Notes: generated by a model from the letters alone, not told the origin. A DNA stretch of 7,050 nt from MFWN01 sp964594115 (GCA_964594115.1 CAZQLD010000025.1:1-7050), one strand, 5' to 3'; counted from the stretch's first letter, positions 1 to 6,745 are shown. A program made the numbers and translations.

Positions 1-3000
1 TTAATGCAACAGGCCCTATTGGTTCAACCTGGGAGTTTTTTGTTACTGCCAATTCTACGAACTTTAGCCAGGTTTTAGAAAGTAACTCACCTAGTGTTGA
101 TATAACTATAGTCAGTCAGTTAGCTCCAACAGTTCCACAATTAAATCTTCCAGCAAACGAAACATCTGTTGATACTATTCCAGAGCTTAATTGGAGCAAT
201 TCAACAGATGTAAATGGAGATAATATATCTTATGTTTTAGAAGTGAGTAATGTTTCTGATTTTTCTGATATAGTTTATGGCAATTATAGTATTACAGAAC
301 AAGCAGATCCAACAGGAGACACTCCAACAGGAATTACTCAGGAAGGGATATATTACTGGAGGGTCTTAGCAACAGACTTGATAGCTAATTCATCGTGGAG
401 TGAAGTAAGAGTATTTTATTATGACTTGGGGGCTCCTAGTTTGGTTTTTATTAATCAAACAGGAGAAGACGGTTTGATAGTAAATGACACCCATCTATTA
501 GATGAAGGAGAGAATCTTACAATTTATACAAATGTGAGTGATGTAGATGTTGATAGTGTTTGGATTATTATTTGGGAAACTGTAAAGGGGGGGACAGAGA
601 AATTTAGAACATTTCTAACTTATGTTGGAGGAATACTTTGGAAAGCAGTTATTCCAACAGATTATACGTGGCTGACTGTTTATAATTATACTATTTATGC
701 AAATGATAGTTTAAATCAAACATCACAGTATGATGGAAACTTTACTTTACTTAAGGGAGCCATCACTATAAGTCTTAGCCCTAATCCAGTCAATGTTTCA
801 ACTAATGTTACTATATTAGGGCATCTTAATTTAACTAATGGAAGTTTCTTAGGAAGCTATCCTATTAATATTTGGTTGAATAATTCTCTTTTATTGTTTG
901 CAAATGTAACTCCTGACGGAACATATGATAATTATCAAGAGTTTAATGATACTTCTAATGCTGATTTTAATAAAGGTAGTTTTTTCCAGACTGCTAGCGA
1001 CGGACAAAATATAACCCTTGCTTCGGGGAATACTTCTGGTAATTTTACTAGGATTTTAGATGCAGGTGCACGTGTTGAGTGGGATGCTGTTATTTGGGTG
1101 TCTACTGGAGCTTCTTGTTCAGCTACTGTCATATTTCAGGAAGGAGATTCGAATGGTTATTCTGGTACTGGAGATACTTATATAGATTCAGGAAGTGTGA
1201 CAAGTAATTTTGGTGGGCAGTCTGGAATTTTGGTAGATGGTTCCCCAACATCTGTGAGGGGGCTTATGCAATTTAACAATGTTATTGGAAGAGCTTTTAA
1301 TCAGGTTCCTGAAAATTCTACAATTAGTGGGGCCAACATAACTTTTACAGTATCTGATACAGGAAACCAGGTTAATGTTTACGAGGTTTTAGAGAATTGG
1401 AAAGAAGGTCAGGCAACATATAATAATAGACTTACAAGCACTGCGTGGGGCTCTACTGGTTGTGCTGCTCCTCCTTCTAGGGCAGCCTCATCAGAAGCTA
1501 GTTTTACAGCAAGTTCTGTTGGAAATTATACAATAGATATGCTTAATGCGATGAGAAGATGGGTAAATGGAACTTCTAGTAATTATGGTGTTGTATTTGA
1601 TATGCCTACTAGTAATGGAATTAATATAAGAAGTAGTGAGTATACAATCCAACACGAAAGACCTTTTTTAACAGTACAGTATGATTCAAGTGATTGTACA
1701 AACATAATAGTTTATGTGAGAACCTCTAATGACAAAAATACATGGACAGATTGGCAACAGGTTAATAGTAGAGATCCAATTAATGATTCTAATATTGCAA
1801 GTAGATATTTAGAGTATAGAGTGGAAATGACTGCTACAGATTCTTCTTTGACTCCTGTTTTAGAAGAAATTGTTTTTAATTATACAGCTATTGTTACAAA
1901 TTCAAGTGGGGATTATAAATATAATTTTACTAATCCTTCACAGTTTGGAGTTTATCCAGTTTCTGTAAACACAAGTCTTAGAACTATTATAATAGATAAC
2001 TCTGTGAATCTCACTGTTGAGACTGGGGTTGCACCTGCAGTAGAATTAATCTTTCCTACTGACAATCAGTGGTTTAATTATAGTAATCTTACTTTAATCT
2101 ATAATACAACAGACCAAAATGATGATATTATAGGAGCAGAATTAATTATTAATGGGCAGATTAATGCAAGTAACGCAACAGAAGTTTTGAATGGTCTTTA
2201 TAATAATTTTACAGTTAATTTCAGTAGCGGGCAATATAACTGGACTGTAAATGTGACAGATGCTACGGGATTAGTAGCAACAGATACAGAAAGGAATTTT
2301 TATGTTGATTTAGAAAATCCAAATGTCACTCTTATATATCCTCAAAATGATTCTAATTTTACTATGACTAAACTTAATCTTAGTTTTAATGTTACAGATA
2401 ATCTTGACAGCCAGTTAGATTGTGACGTTGTTTTGGATGGGAGCACAATAAATTCTACATCTGCTAATAATGGATGGATAATAAATGTGAGTTCTGGTCT
2501 TTTAACAGCTGGCTCGCATTACTGGAATGTTACTTGTATAGATGAATCAAATAGGATTCATACTAGTGAGATGTGGCAGTTTAATATTTCTGATACCCCT
2601 CCAAATGTAACTCTTGTTTGGCCAGACCCTGATTATGTAGACGGGGATGGAAATCTTTTTTTTATGTATCACCCCCTAGATAATTCTGGATTTATAAACT
2701 GTAGTTTGTATCTGGATGGAAGCTTTAATAAGACGAATCAGAGTGCGATATTAAACGGAGAAAATAATAGTATAGATGTGCTTGGTTTAACAGAAGGAAA
2801 TCATAACTGGACAATAGAGTGTTTTGACTTAAGTGCACAATCTGATATGCCTGCTTCCAGGAATTTTAGTGTTGATTTAACTGCCCCTATAATAGTTTTA
2901 AATGCCCCGGGTAATGGAGACACTTTAAATTATAGTGATATCAATCTCAATTTCACTGTTAACGACACTGTTGATTCCTCTTTAGATTGTAATTTGACGA

Positions 3001-5777
3001 TTGAAGGATTTTTAGATAGTTTTAGTGCAACTGCAGGAGTATTAACCAATAGGTATGTTAATGATTTGACTGATGGTTTAAAATATTGGAATGTAACTTG
3101 TTGGGATGATGTTGGTCATTTGAATACAAGTGAAACTTGGAGTGTGAATATTAGCGAACCTCCTATTATATCCCTAAATACAGGTAATGAATCTGCATAT
3201 ACTGGAAATTCAATTAATCTAAGTTATACTCCTTATGATAATACTAATCTTAGTTTTTGTGGGCTTTATTTAAATGATGCATTAAACCAAACAAATAGTT
3301 CAGAGATTTTAAATGACCAAGAAAATAATTTTAGTGTTTTTGGATTAGCAGATGGAGAATATTACTGGTTTGTTAATTGTAGTGATTATATTGATTTAGT
3401 AAATGCCTCTGAGACAAGAGTGTTTTATATTGATAATAGTCCTCCGAACATAACCCTTTATTATCCAGATGGAGAGAATGTGTATGATCTAAATGTAACT
3501 TTTAATTTTAGTGTTACTGATTTAGCGGACGACAACTTAATTTGTAATCTTACTGTTGATACTGGCGTAGATGATCTAAATTTTAATGTTAGTAATGGAA
3601 CTGTTGCGAACAGGACTCTCTCTGGAATTACTGATGGGTTTCATACTTGGTATGTGAATTGTACTGATGACGCTGGGAATTTGGGAGGGAGTGAGATATT
3701 TAATTTTACAAGACTTACTAGTCCCCTTGTAACCCTCATTTATCCAGATGATGGATATTGGTTTAATACAAGTGATTTTAATTTAACTTACTTTACACAA
3801 GATGATGAGGGAATTTTAGCTTCTTATCTTATAATAAATGGGAAAGTTAATATGACAAATTCTACTTCCATAAATAATGGATATTATAATAATAATTTTT
3901 CAGTCACAGGATTTCCTGATGGGCAGTATAACTGGACTGTTAATGTTACAGATGTAACCTGGTTAAATGGAACAGATACAGAGAGAATTTTCTATGTTGA
4001 TACTAATTCACCACAGCTTGTTTTAAATTACCCTAATATGTCTGAACTTATCACAACAAATAATGTCACTTTTAACTTTACAGCAATAGATAATCTAGAT
4101 TTGAATATTGATTGTAATCTTAGTCTTGATGGGGAGGTAGAGTACTCAGACAATTCTCCAAATGGAAGCGAGGTAATAAATTACATAATAGTTAGCGATG
4201 GGAATCATACATGGGATGTTGCTTGCTGGGATAATGCTTCGAATTTTAACTATAGCGAGACAATTAATTTTAGTGTCAGTGCTCCTCCAAATGTGACTCT
4301 TGACTTCCCGGCAAATGGATATAGAACAACTTCTCCGAATATAACTTTTATTTATACTCCGATAGATCCTGTGGGAATAGATAATTGTAGTTTGTATATT
4401 AATGATATTCTTAATTACACAGAATCTGGTCCTGTTCCAAATCAGCAGAATAGTCATAATGTTACAGGAATACCTGAAGGAATGCATAACTGGACAGTGA
4501 GTTGTACAGATTCTGATAATAATGTGTATCAGCCAGCTGTGAAGATTTTTTATAGAGATATTTCTCCTCCTTATATAGACTTAGAGCTTCCTGTAAATGA
4601 TTCAGGAATTGATTTTAATCAAGCCAGTATATCATTTAGATGGACTGCTACTGATGTTTTAGATAGTATCTTGCAATGCAATATTACAATTAATGGGGTT
4701 ATAGAAGAATATAATATGTGGGTTACAAGCGGAGTGCCTCGTACAGAGCCTATTTCTGGACTTTCTCTTGGGTGGAATTTATGGAATGTAACTTGCTGGG
4801 ACCAGCTTGGGAATTCAAATACTAGCTTAACATGGGAATTTAATTATACTTATCCTGATTTTTTAGTTAATATAACAGGTATTGTTTTTAATACAAGTGT
4901 TGTAGGAGAGGGTGATATGGTTCTTATAAATGCAACAATCTGGAATTTAGGGGGAGCAGATATAGCGAGTGTTGTAGTGAGATTTTATAATGGAGACCCA
5001 GATTCTGGTGGAACACAGATTAATGGAGATAAGGTGGTTAATCTAAGTAGGTATTCCCAAAATCTGACTAATATAACCTGGACATCAGAGCTTGGAACAA
5101 ATGAGATTTTTGTAGTCGTGGACCCGCCTACTGCCAGCAATGGAAGTTTTGATGAGTGGAATGAAAATAATAATAAGGCAAGTAGGAATATTTCAATAGG
5201 AGGCTGGCAAATATTTTATGGAAATATTTCATCAGAGAGTGAGTACTGGCTTGCAGATTCAAATGATTTTACTGTTATAAAATGGGGAGCAGATAATTTT
5301 AAAAATGGAAGTATTTTTGTTGCTGATTACAAATCTATAATATCCTGGCCTAGCCTTTTGGCAATAGGCAAAAACACAACTAATGGAAATTCAACAATAA
5401 ATGATTTTTCAGATATTGATACTTTACTGAATATGACTAGCTTTAATGATTCAGTCTATAATCTTTATACTAAGAGCGGACAGGTAAAGAATACAACATC
5501 TTTGTATGTGTTTAATAAATATATCACTGAAGTGCCTATTGCAAATTCAATAAATAATTCTAATTTTGTTACAGGTATTTTATGGGATGTTGATGATGAT
5601 GGCAATGGAGAGTACAGCCAGGGGGATAAAGAGGATTTAATTTTTGTAGCTAAGATAAACAAAGATAGTGTTGGGGCTTATGGGATTTATGATTATGAAA
5701 TAAGAATTCCGGCAAAATTAAGAGAGTATGATGATGCAGATTTAAATTCAGTTGTTTTTTATGTAGAGTTATATTAA
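1..5777 (+). CDS. Giant multidomain cell-surface protein (5' end outside window)
   Basis: This is the C-terminal 1924 residues of a very large secreted protein, probably an adhesin or surface stalk. The frame is open from base 3. The GTG at 243 is not the start, because it falls inside a fibronectin-III-like strand whose earlier strands are encoded upstream of it. Visible domains are FnIII-like (123-425), Ig-like (429-758), a nested block with an inserted DNRLRE domain (759-2027), ten Ig-like repeats (2028-4850), CARDB (4851-5204) and a C-terminal module shared with the next gene (5205-5774). I count about 130 N-X-S/T sequons, which suggests dense N-glycosylation. No transmembrane segment, catalytic motif or sorting tail is visible, and the chain ends in FYVELY. 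The family role (adhesion, carbohydrate or cell contact) is inferred from the domain types. Surface location is well supported; the ligand is unknown. Confidence 0.9.
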   Translation, partial: NATGPIGSTWEFFVTANSTNFSQVLESNSPSVDITIVSQLAPTVPQLNLPANETSVDTIPELNWSNSTDVNGDNISYVLEVSNVSDFSDIVYGNYSITEQADPTGDTPTGITQEGIYYWRVLATDLIANSSWSEVRVFYYDLGAPSLVFINQTGEDGLIVNDTHLLDEGENLTIYTNVSDVDVDSVWIIIWETVKGGTEKFRTFLTYVGGILWKAVIPTDYTWLTVYNYTIYANDSLNQTSQYDGNFTLLKGAITISLSPNPVNVSTNVTILGHLNLTNGSFLGSYPINIWLNNSLLLFANVTPDGTYDNYQEFNDTSNADFNKGSFFQTASDGQNITLASGNTSGNFTRILDAGARVEWDAVIWVSTGASCSATVIFQEGDSNGYSGTGDTYIDSGSVTSNFGGQSGILVDGSPTSVRGLMQFNNVIGRAFNQVPENSTISGANITFTVSDTGNQVNVYEVLENWKEGQATYNNRLTSTAWGSTGCAAPPSRAASSEASFTASSVGNYTIDMLNAMRRWVNGTSSNYGVVFDMPTSNGINIRSSEYTIQHERPFLTVQYDSSDCTNIIVYVRTSNDKNTWTDWQQVNSRDPINDSNIASRYLEYRVEMTATDSSLTPVLEEIVFNYTAIVTNSSGDYKYNFTNPSQFGVYPVSVNTSLRTIIIDNSVNLTVETGVAPAVELIFPTDNQWFNYSNLTLIYNTTDQNDDIIGAELIINGQINASNATEVLNGLYNNFTVNFSSGQYNWTVNVTDATGLVATDTERNFYVDLENPNVTLIYPQNDSNFTMTKLNLSFNVTDNLDSQLDCDVVLDGSTINSTSANNGWIINVSSGLLTAGSHYWNVTCIDESNRIHTSEMWQFNISDTPPNVTLVWPDPDYVDGDGNLFFMYHPLDNSGFINCSLYLDGSFNKTNQSAILNGENNSIDVLGLTEGNHNWTIECFDLSAQSDMPASRNFSVDLTAPIIVLNAPGNGDTLNYSDINLNFTVNDTVDSSLDCNLTIEGFLDSFSATAGVLTNRYVNDLTDGLKYWNVTCWDDVGHLNTSETWSVNISEPPIISLNTGNESAYTGNSINLSYTPYDNTNLSFCGLYLNDALNQTNSSEILNDQENNFSVFGLADGEYYWFVNCSDYIDLVNASETRVFYIDNSPPNITLYYPDGENVYDLNVTFNFSVTDLADDNLICNLTVDTGVDDLNFNVSNGTVANRTLSGITDGFHTWYVNCTDDAGNLGGSEIFNFTRLTSPLVTLIYPDDGYWFNTSDFNLTYFTQDDEGILASYLIINGKVNMTNSTSINNGYYNNNFSVTGFPDGQYNWTVNVTDVTWLNGTDTERIFYVDTNSPQLVLNYPNMSELITTNNVTFNFTAIDNLDLNIDCNLSLDGEVEYSDNSPNGSEVINYIIVSDGNHTWDVACWDNASNFNYSETINFSVSAPPNVTLDFPANGYRTTSPNITFIYTPIDPVGIDNCSLYINDILNYTESGPVPNQQNSHNVTGIPEGMHNWTVSCTDSDNNVYQPAVKIFYRDISPPYIDLELPVNDSGIDFNQASISFRWTATDVLDSILQCNITINGVIEEYNMWVTSGVPRTEPISGLSLGWNLWNVTCWDQLGNSNTSLTWEFNYTYPDFLVNITGIVFNTSVVGEGDMVLINATIWNLGGADIASVVVRFYNGDPDSGGTQINGDKVVNLSRYSQNLTNITWTSELGTNEIFVVVDPPTASNGSFDEWNENNNKASRNISIGGWQIFYGNISSESEYWLADSNDFTVIKWGADNFKNGSIFVADYKSIISWPSLLAIGKNTTNGNSTINDFSDIDTLLNMTSFNDSVYNLYTKSGQVKNTTSLYVFNKYITEVPIANSINNSNFVTGILWDVDDDGNGEYSQGDKEDLIFVAKINKDSVGAYGIYDYEIRIPAKLREYDDADLNSVVFYVELY
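123..425 (+). other. Fibronectin type III-like domain of the giant protein
   Basis: About 100 residues begin with a proline-rich lead (APTVP) and contain LNWSNSTDVNGDNISYVLEV followed by a DFSDIVY segment. The domain closes with YYWRVLATD and a WSEVRVFYYD strand. The W-S-x-S-x-D-x-x-G-D core and the Y-Y-W-R-V strand are typical of FnIII-like modules in archaeal and bacterial surface proteins. The preceding residues, bases 3-122, are the tail of another beta-sandwich domain whose beginning is outside the window. The role is probably structural spacing or protein contact. Confidence 0.7.
429..758 (+). other. Ig-like beta-sandwich domain of the giant protein
   Basis: About 110 residues run from GAPSLVF to NFTLLKG. 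The segment EGENLTIYTNVSDVDVDSVW, then a pair of tryptophan-bearing strands (GGILWKAVIP and YTWLTVYNYTIYAND), is the usual strand pattern of Ig-like domains in archaeal surface proteins. It has no cysteine. It contains the G7 tract at 587-593, which encodes Lys-Gly-Gly. No specific family is recognised. Confidence 0.55.
759..2027 (+). other. Nested domain block: Ig-like domain split by a DAG/VRTS sandwich domain
   Basis: The first part, 759-920 (SPNPVNVSTNVTILGHLNLT, then INIWLNN), looks like the front half of an Ig-like domain. The matching rear half (TNSSGDYKYNFTNPSQFGVY) appears only at 1887-2027. Between them lies a second beta-sandwich with its own front, 921-1118 (GNFTRILDAGARVEWDAVIW), and rear, 1695-1886 (VRTSNDKNTWTDW at 1716-1754, ending TPVLEEIVFNY). 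That second domain is itself interrupted by the DNRLRE domain at 1119-1694. Residues 304-309 counted from base 3 (bases 912-929, PDGTYD) could instead be a degenerate rear half of the first Ig domain, in which case the outer split would be a simple tandem. The inner split is the better supported of the two. Confidence 0.55.
1119..1694 (+). other. DNRLRE domain, inserted within another domain
   Basis: These 192 residues match the layout of DNRLRE domains found in bacterial and archaeal surface proteins. The sequence opens with a strand, then GDTYIDSG, SNFGGQSGILVDG and RGLMQFN. It continues with an NITFTV strand, the hallmark W-x-E-G-x-A-T-Y stretch at 1398-1421, a short helix-like DMLNAMRRWVNG, GVVFD, and a closing IRSSEY...RPFLTVQY. 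DNRLRE-type domains are linked to carbohydrate binding (CBM96-like) or surface adhesion; whether this copy binds glycan is inference. It is flanked by cysteines at 1116-1118 and 1695-1697, has one internal cysteine at 1461-1463, and carries only four sequons. Confidence 0.75.
2028..4850 (+). repeat. Ten tandem Ig-like domains in five two-domain units
   Basis: Protein-level repeats of 91-96 residues start near 2028, 2316, 2598, 2886, 3159, 3441, 3723, 4011, 4284 and 4566. Each opens with a P-P-N-V-T-L-x-x-P strand, has a mid-domain x-C-x-L-x-x-(D/N)G strand, and closes with W-x-V-x-C-x-D then a strand leading into the next proline pair. Odd-numbered copies (type B) have Y-T-P-x-D, an N-Q-T or N-M-T loop and a G-x-Y/H-x-W turn, and end in FYVD or FSVD. 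Even-numbered copies (type A) have V-T-D-x-L-D-S and C-W-D, and end in FNIS or FSVS. A pair is 187-190 codons. The array resembles Ig-like stalks of archaeal surface proteins and probably projects the upstream binding domains from the cell. Confidence 0.85.
4851..5204 (+). other. CARDB-like domain of the giant protein
   Basis: About 118 residues run from YPDFLVNITGIVFN to NISIGG. They follow the CARDB pattern: an opening strand, E-G-D-x-V-L-I-N-A-T-I-W-N-L-G (N-x-G in a loop), VVVRFYNGDPDSGG, a W-T central strand, then NEIFVVVDPP and the closing loop FDEWNENNNKASRNI. CARDB domains are cell-adhesion-related Ig-like modules common in archaeal secreted proteins. Here it sits between the repeat stalk and the C-terminal module. 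No cysteines are present. Confidence 0.85.
5205..5774 (+). other. C-terminal WQ-FYVEL module, shared with the downstream gene
   Basis: These 190 residues start WQIFYGNISSESEYWLADSN, include TGILWDVDDDGNGEYSQGD and EDLIFVAKI, and end YDYEIRIP...VVFYVELY. They align by eye, over most of their length, with the downstream 244-residue protein (WQGYFGNVSGTIQLADIND, QLVFVALL, HDFQMIVL, YYFYVELE) and with the start of the third gene (WKAFIGNVTGMYTLDD). I recognise this style from secreted proteins of DPANN-like archaea but know no established family name or function. The protein stops directly after this module with no membrane anchor. Confidence 0.7.
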
Positions 5778-5816
5778 AGATTTTTTCCTTGATTCAATGC
5801 TCTTTCCCAGATTATC

Positions 5817-5825
5817 TTTTTTTTT
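5817..5825 (+). terminator. T9 run, likely archaeal terminator of the giant gene
   Basis: An uninterrupted run of nine T residues lies 40 bases after the stop codon, and a shorter T6 run (5781-5786) begins just after the stop. Archaeal transcription commonly ends at such U-tracts without a stem-loop, and no good hairpin precedes it. A separate promoter follows, which agrees with termination here. Confidence 0.6.
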
Positions 5826-5867
5826 AACGCGTAATTTTTAAAATCTTTTAGTTTTATGTATTGGTTT

Positions 5868-5893
5868 TGAGGAAACATTTATAAATGAGGAAA
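5868..5893 (+). promoter_or_regulatory. BRE/TATA promoter of the 244-residue protein gene
   Basis: TTTATAAA at 5878-5885 is a near-ideal archaeal TATA box, preceded by the purine-rich GAGGAAAC, which serves as the TFB recognition element. The TATA lies inside a perfect 12-base palindrome, CATTTATAAATG (5876-5887), and is bracketed by two copies of TGAGGAAA (5868-5875 and 5886-5893). Initiation would be expected roughly 25 bases downstream, near 5905-5912, leaving a leader of about 30-40 bases. The orientation follows from the purine-rich element being on the 5' side only. Confidence 0.75.
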
Positions 5894-5920
5894 TCTTTTT
5901 TTAAATAATTAATTATTTTG

Positions 5921-5939
5921 AAAGGAGGAAAAAAGAGGT
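5921..5939 (+). promoter_or_regulatory. Ribosome-binding region of the 244-residue protein gene
   Basis: Two Shine-Dalgarno-like matches precede the ATG at 5943: AAAGGAGG (5921-5928), unusually far away with a 14-base gap, and GAGGT (5935-5939) with a 3-base gap. An in-frame TGA at 5919-5921 excludes a longer product, so the ATG is the only reasonable start. The stronger match at a similar long distance recurs before the third gene. Confidence 0.65.
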
Positions 5940-5942
5940 AAT

Positions 5943-6677
5943 ATGGAAGAAAGAAGCTTATTATTTTTATTATTTTTAGCTGTGACTTTAGCTGTTTTTT
6001 CACTGACTGTAGTTGTAGCAGTAGAGCCTTATGGTGCAAATTATACTTTAATAGATTCAGAAAGTGCAGATGATGATTTTCCTCAGTCTGATGGGGCTAT
6101 TGCAGGAAATGTGACAGAGCTTGATATAACAGGTTATGCAACCACACAGTCTTGGCAGGGTTATTTCGGTAATGTTTCTGGTACAATCCAGTTAGCAGAT
6201 ATTAATGACAATGTTATGTATAACTGGTCTTTGGCAAGTCCAGAAGGTGAAGTTTATGCCTCTATGAATAGTAGTGTATTTTGGACAAGGATTGGATGCT
6301 ATATAATGGCAAATCATACAGTAGCTGAAACTTATTTCAATATTTCAACAGATGATGTAGATGGAGTTAATGAAACATTTTCTACTGGTAACGGACACGA
6401 CAATTTTTATACGTCTAACACACAGTTTGCAACAGGCACATGCCCAAGCACACAGATGTTTGATGATACATACCAAGGAGTGGACAATCATTTTGAAGAA
6501 GTATTGCTTACTGATTTCACTGAGGCTGATCAATTGGTTTTTGTGGCATTATTAGAAGAGCCAGATACTGCTGGTTTTGATCAACAGTATCATGACTTTC
6601 AGATGATTGTATTAGAGAATGGGCATGGAACAGACATAGCAGCAACAAACTACTACTTTTATGTAGAGCTAGAGTAA
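5943..6677 (+). CDS. Secreted 244-residue surface protein (stand-alone WQ-FYVEL module)
   Basis: This is a complete gene, with the start fixed by an in-frame stop just upstream. Residues 1-26 form a hydrophobic signal peptide with an unusual acidic front (MEERS) and probable cleavage after VVVA. The mature part begins with a short variable stretch and then AIAGNVTELDITGYATTQS. From Trp71 to the end (WQGYFGN, QLADIND, YNWSLASPEGEVYA, FEEVLL, LVFVALL, HDFQMIVL, FYVELE) it matches the C-terminal domain of the giant protein encoded upstream. The only cysteines, Cys119 and Cys167, could form a disulfide. Eight N-X-S/T sequons (Asn33, 56, 77, 94, 109, 124, 133, 143) all lie in the first 145 residues. 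There is no C-terminal anchor. It has its own promoter and is followed by a paralogue. The family has no function known to me; a structural surface subunit is the likeliest reading, at moderate certainty. Confidence 0.9.
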   Translation: MEERSLLFLLFLAVTLAVFSLTVVVAVEPYGANYTLIDSESADDDFPQSDGAIAGNVTELDITGYATTQSWQGYFGNVSGTIQLADINDNVMYNWSLASPEGEVYASMNSSVFWTRIGCYIMANHTVAETYFNISTDDVDGVNETFSTGNGHDNFYTSNTQFATGTCPSTQMFDDTYQGVDNHFEEVLLTDFTEADQLVFVALLEEPDTAGFDQQYHDFQMIVLENGHGTDIAATNYYFYVELE

Positions 6678-6682
6678 GGTTA

Positions 6683-6696
6683 TTTTTTATTTTTTT
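6683..6696 (+). terminator. T6/T7 runs, likely terminator after the 244-residue protein gene
   Basis: T6 (6683-6688) and T7 (6690-6696), split by one A, begin five bases after the stop codon. They are the kind of U-tract that ends archaeal transcripts. Because the next gene starts only 69 bases further on and its promoter is weak, partial read-through is possible. Confidence 0.5.
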
Positions 6697-6704
6697 ATTG
6701 TTAG

Positions 6705-6713
6705 TTATTAATA
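6705..6713 (+). promoter_or_regulatory. Weak TATA candidate for the third gene
   Basis: TTATTAATA sits with its centre about 56 bases before the ATG at 6765, close to the roughly 61 bases between the clear TATA box and start codon of the preceding gene. It lacks a purine-rich BRE on its 5' side, where the sequence is T-rich. The gene may instead be read from the upstream promoter. Confidence 0.3.
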
Positions 6714-6745
6714 GAAATAAGTGAAAAAAGAAAGTAGTAAAAGTA

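Noticed and set aside
243..245. GTG codon as a start for the giant gene
   Set aside because: The same frame is open without a stop from base 3, and the upstream codons encode the earlier strands of the same FnIII-like domain, so the gene begins before the window.
4146..4487. Minus-strand open frame of 113 codons
   Set aside because: It is the complement of repeats 8 and 9 of the giant protein, has no recognisable domain or ribosome-binding site, and exists because of the AT-rich repeat coding sequence.
2028..4850. Tandem repetition as a CRISPR array or DNA satellite
   Set aside because: The period is about 282 bases, similarity is at protein level with diverged DNA, and the frame stays open throughout.
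5826..5831. ACGCGT palindrome between the first two genes
   Set aside because: A six-base palindrome is too short to support as a site, and no second copy was seen nearby.
5776..5848. Inverted repeat AAAGATTTT (5776-5784) with AAAATCTTT (5840-5848) as a terminator hairpin
   Set aside because: The arms are short, almost all A/T and separated by 55 bases, so pairing would be weak; the T9 run alone is a better explanation.
6361..6555. Short frames on both strands inside the 244-residue protein gene
   Set aside because: They lie wholly within a well-supported coding sequence and their translations show no features of a real protein.
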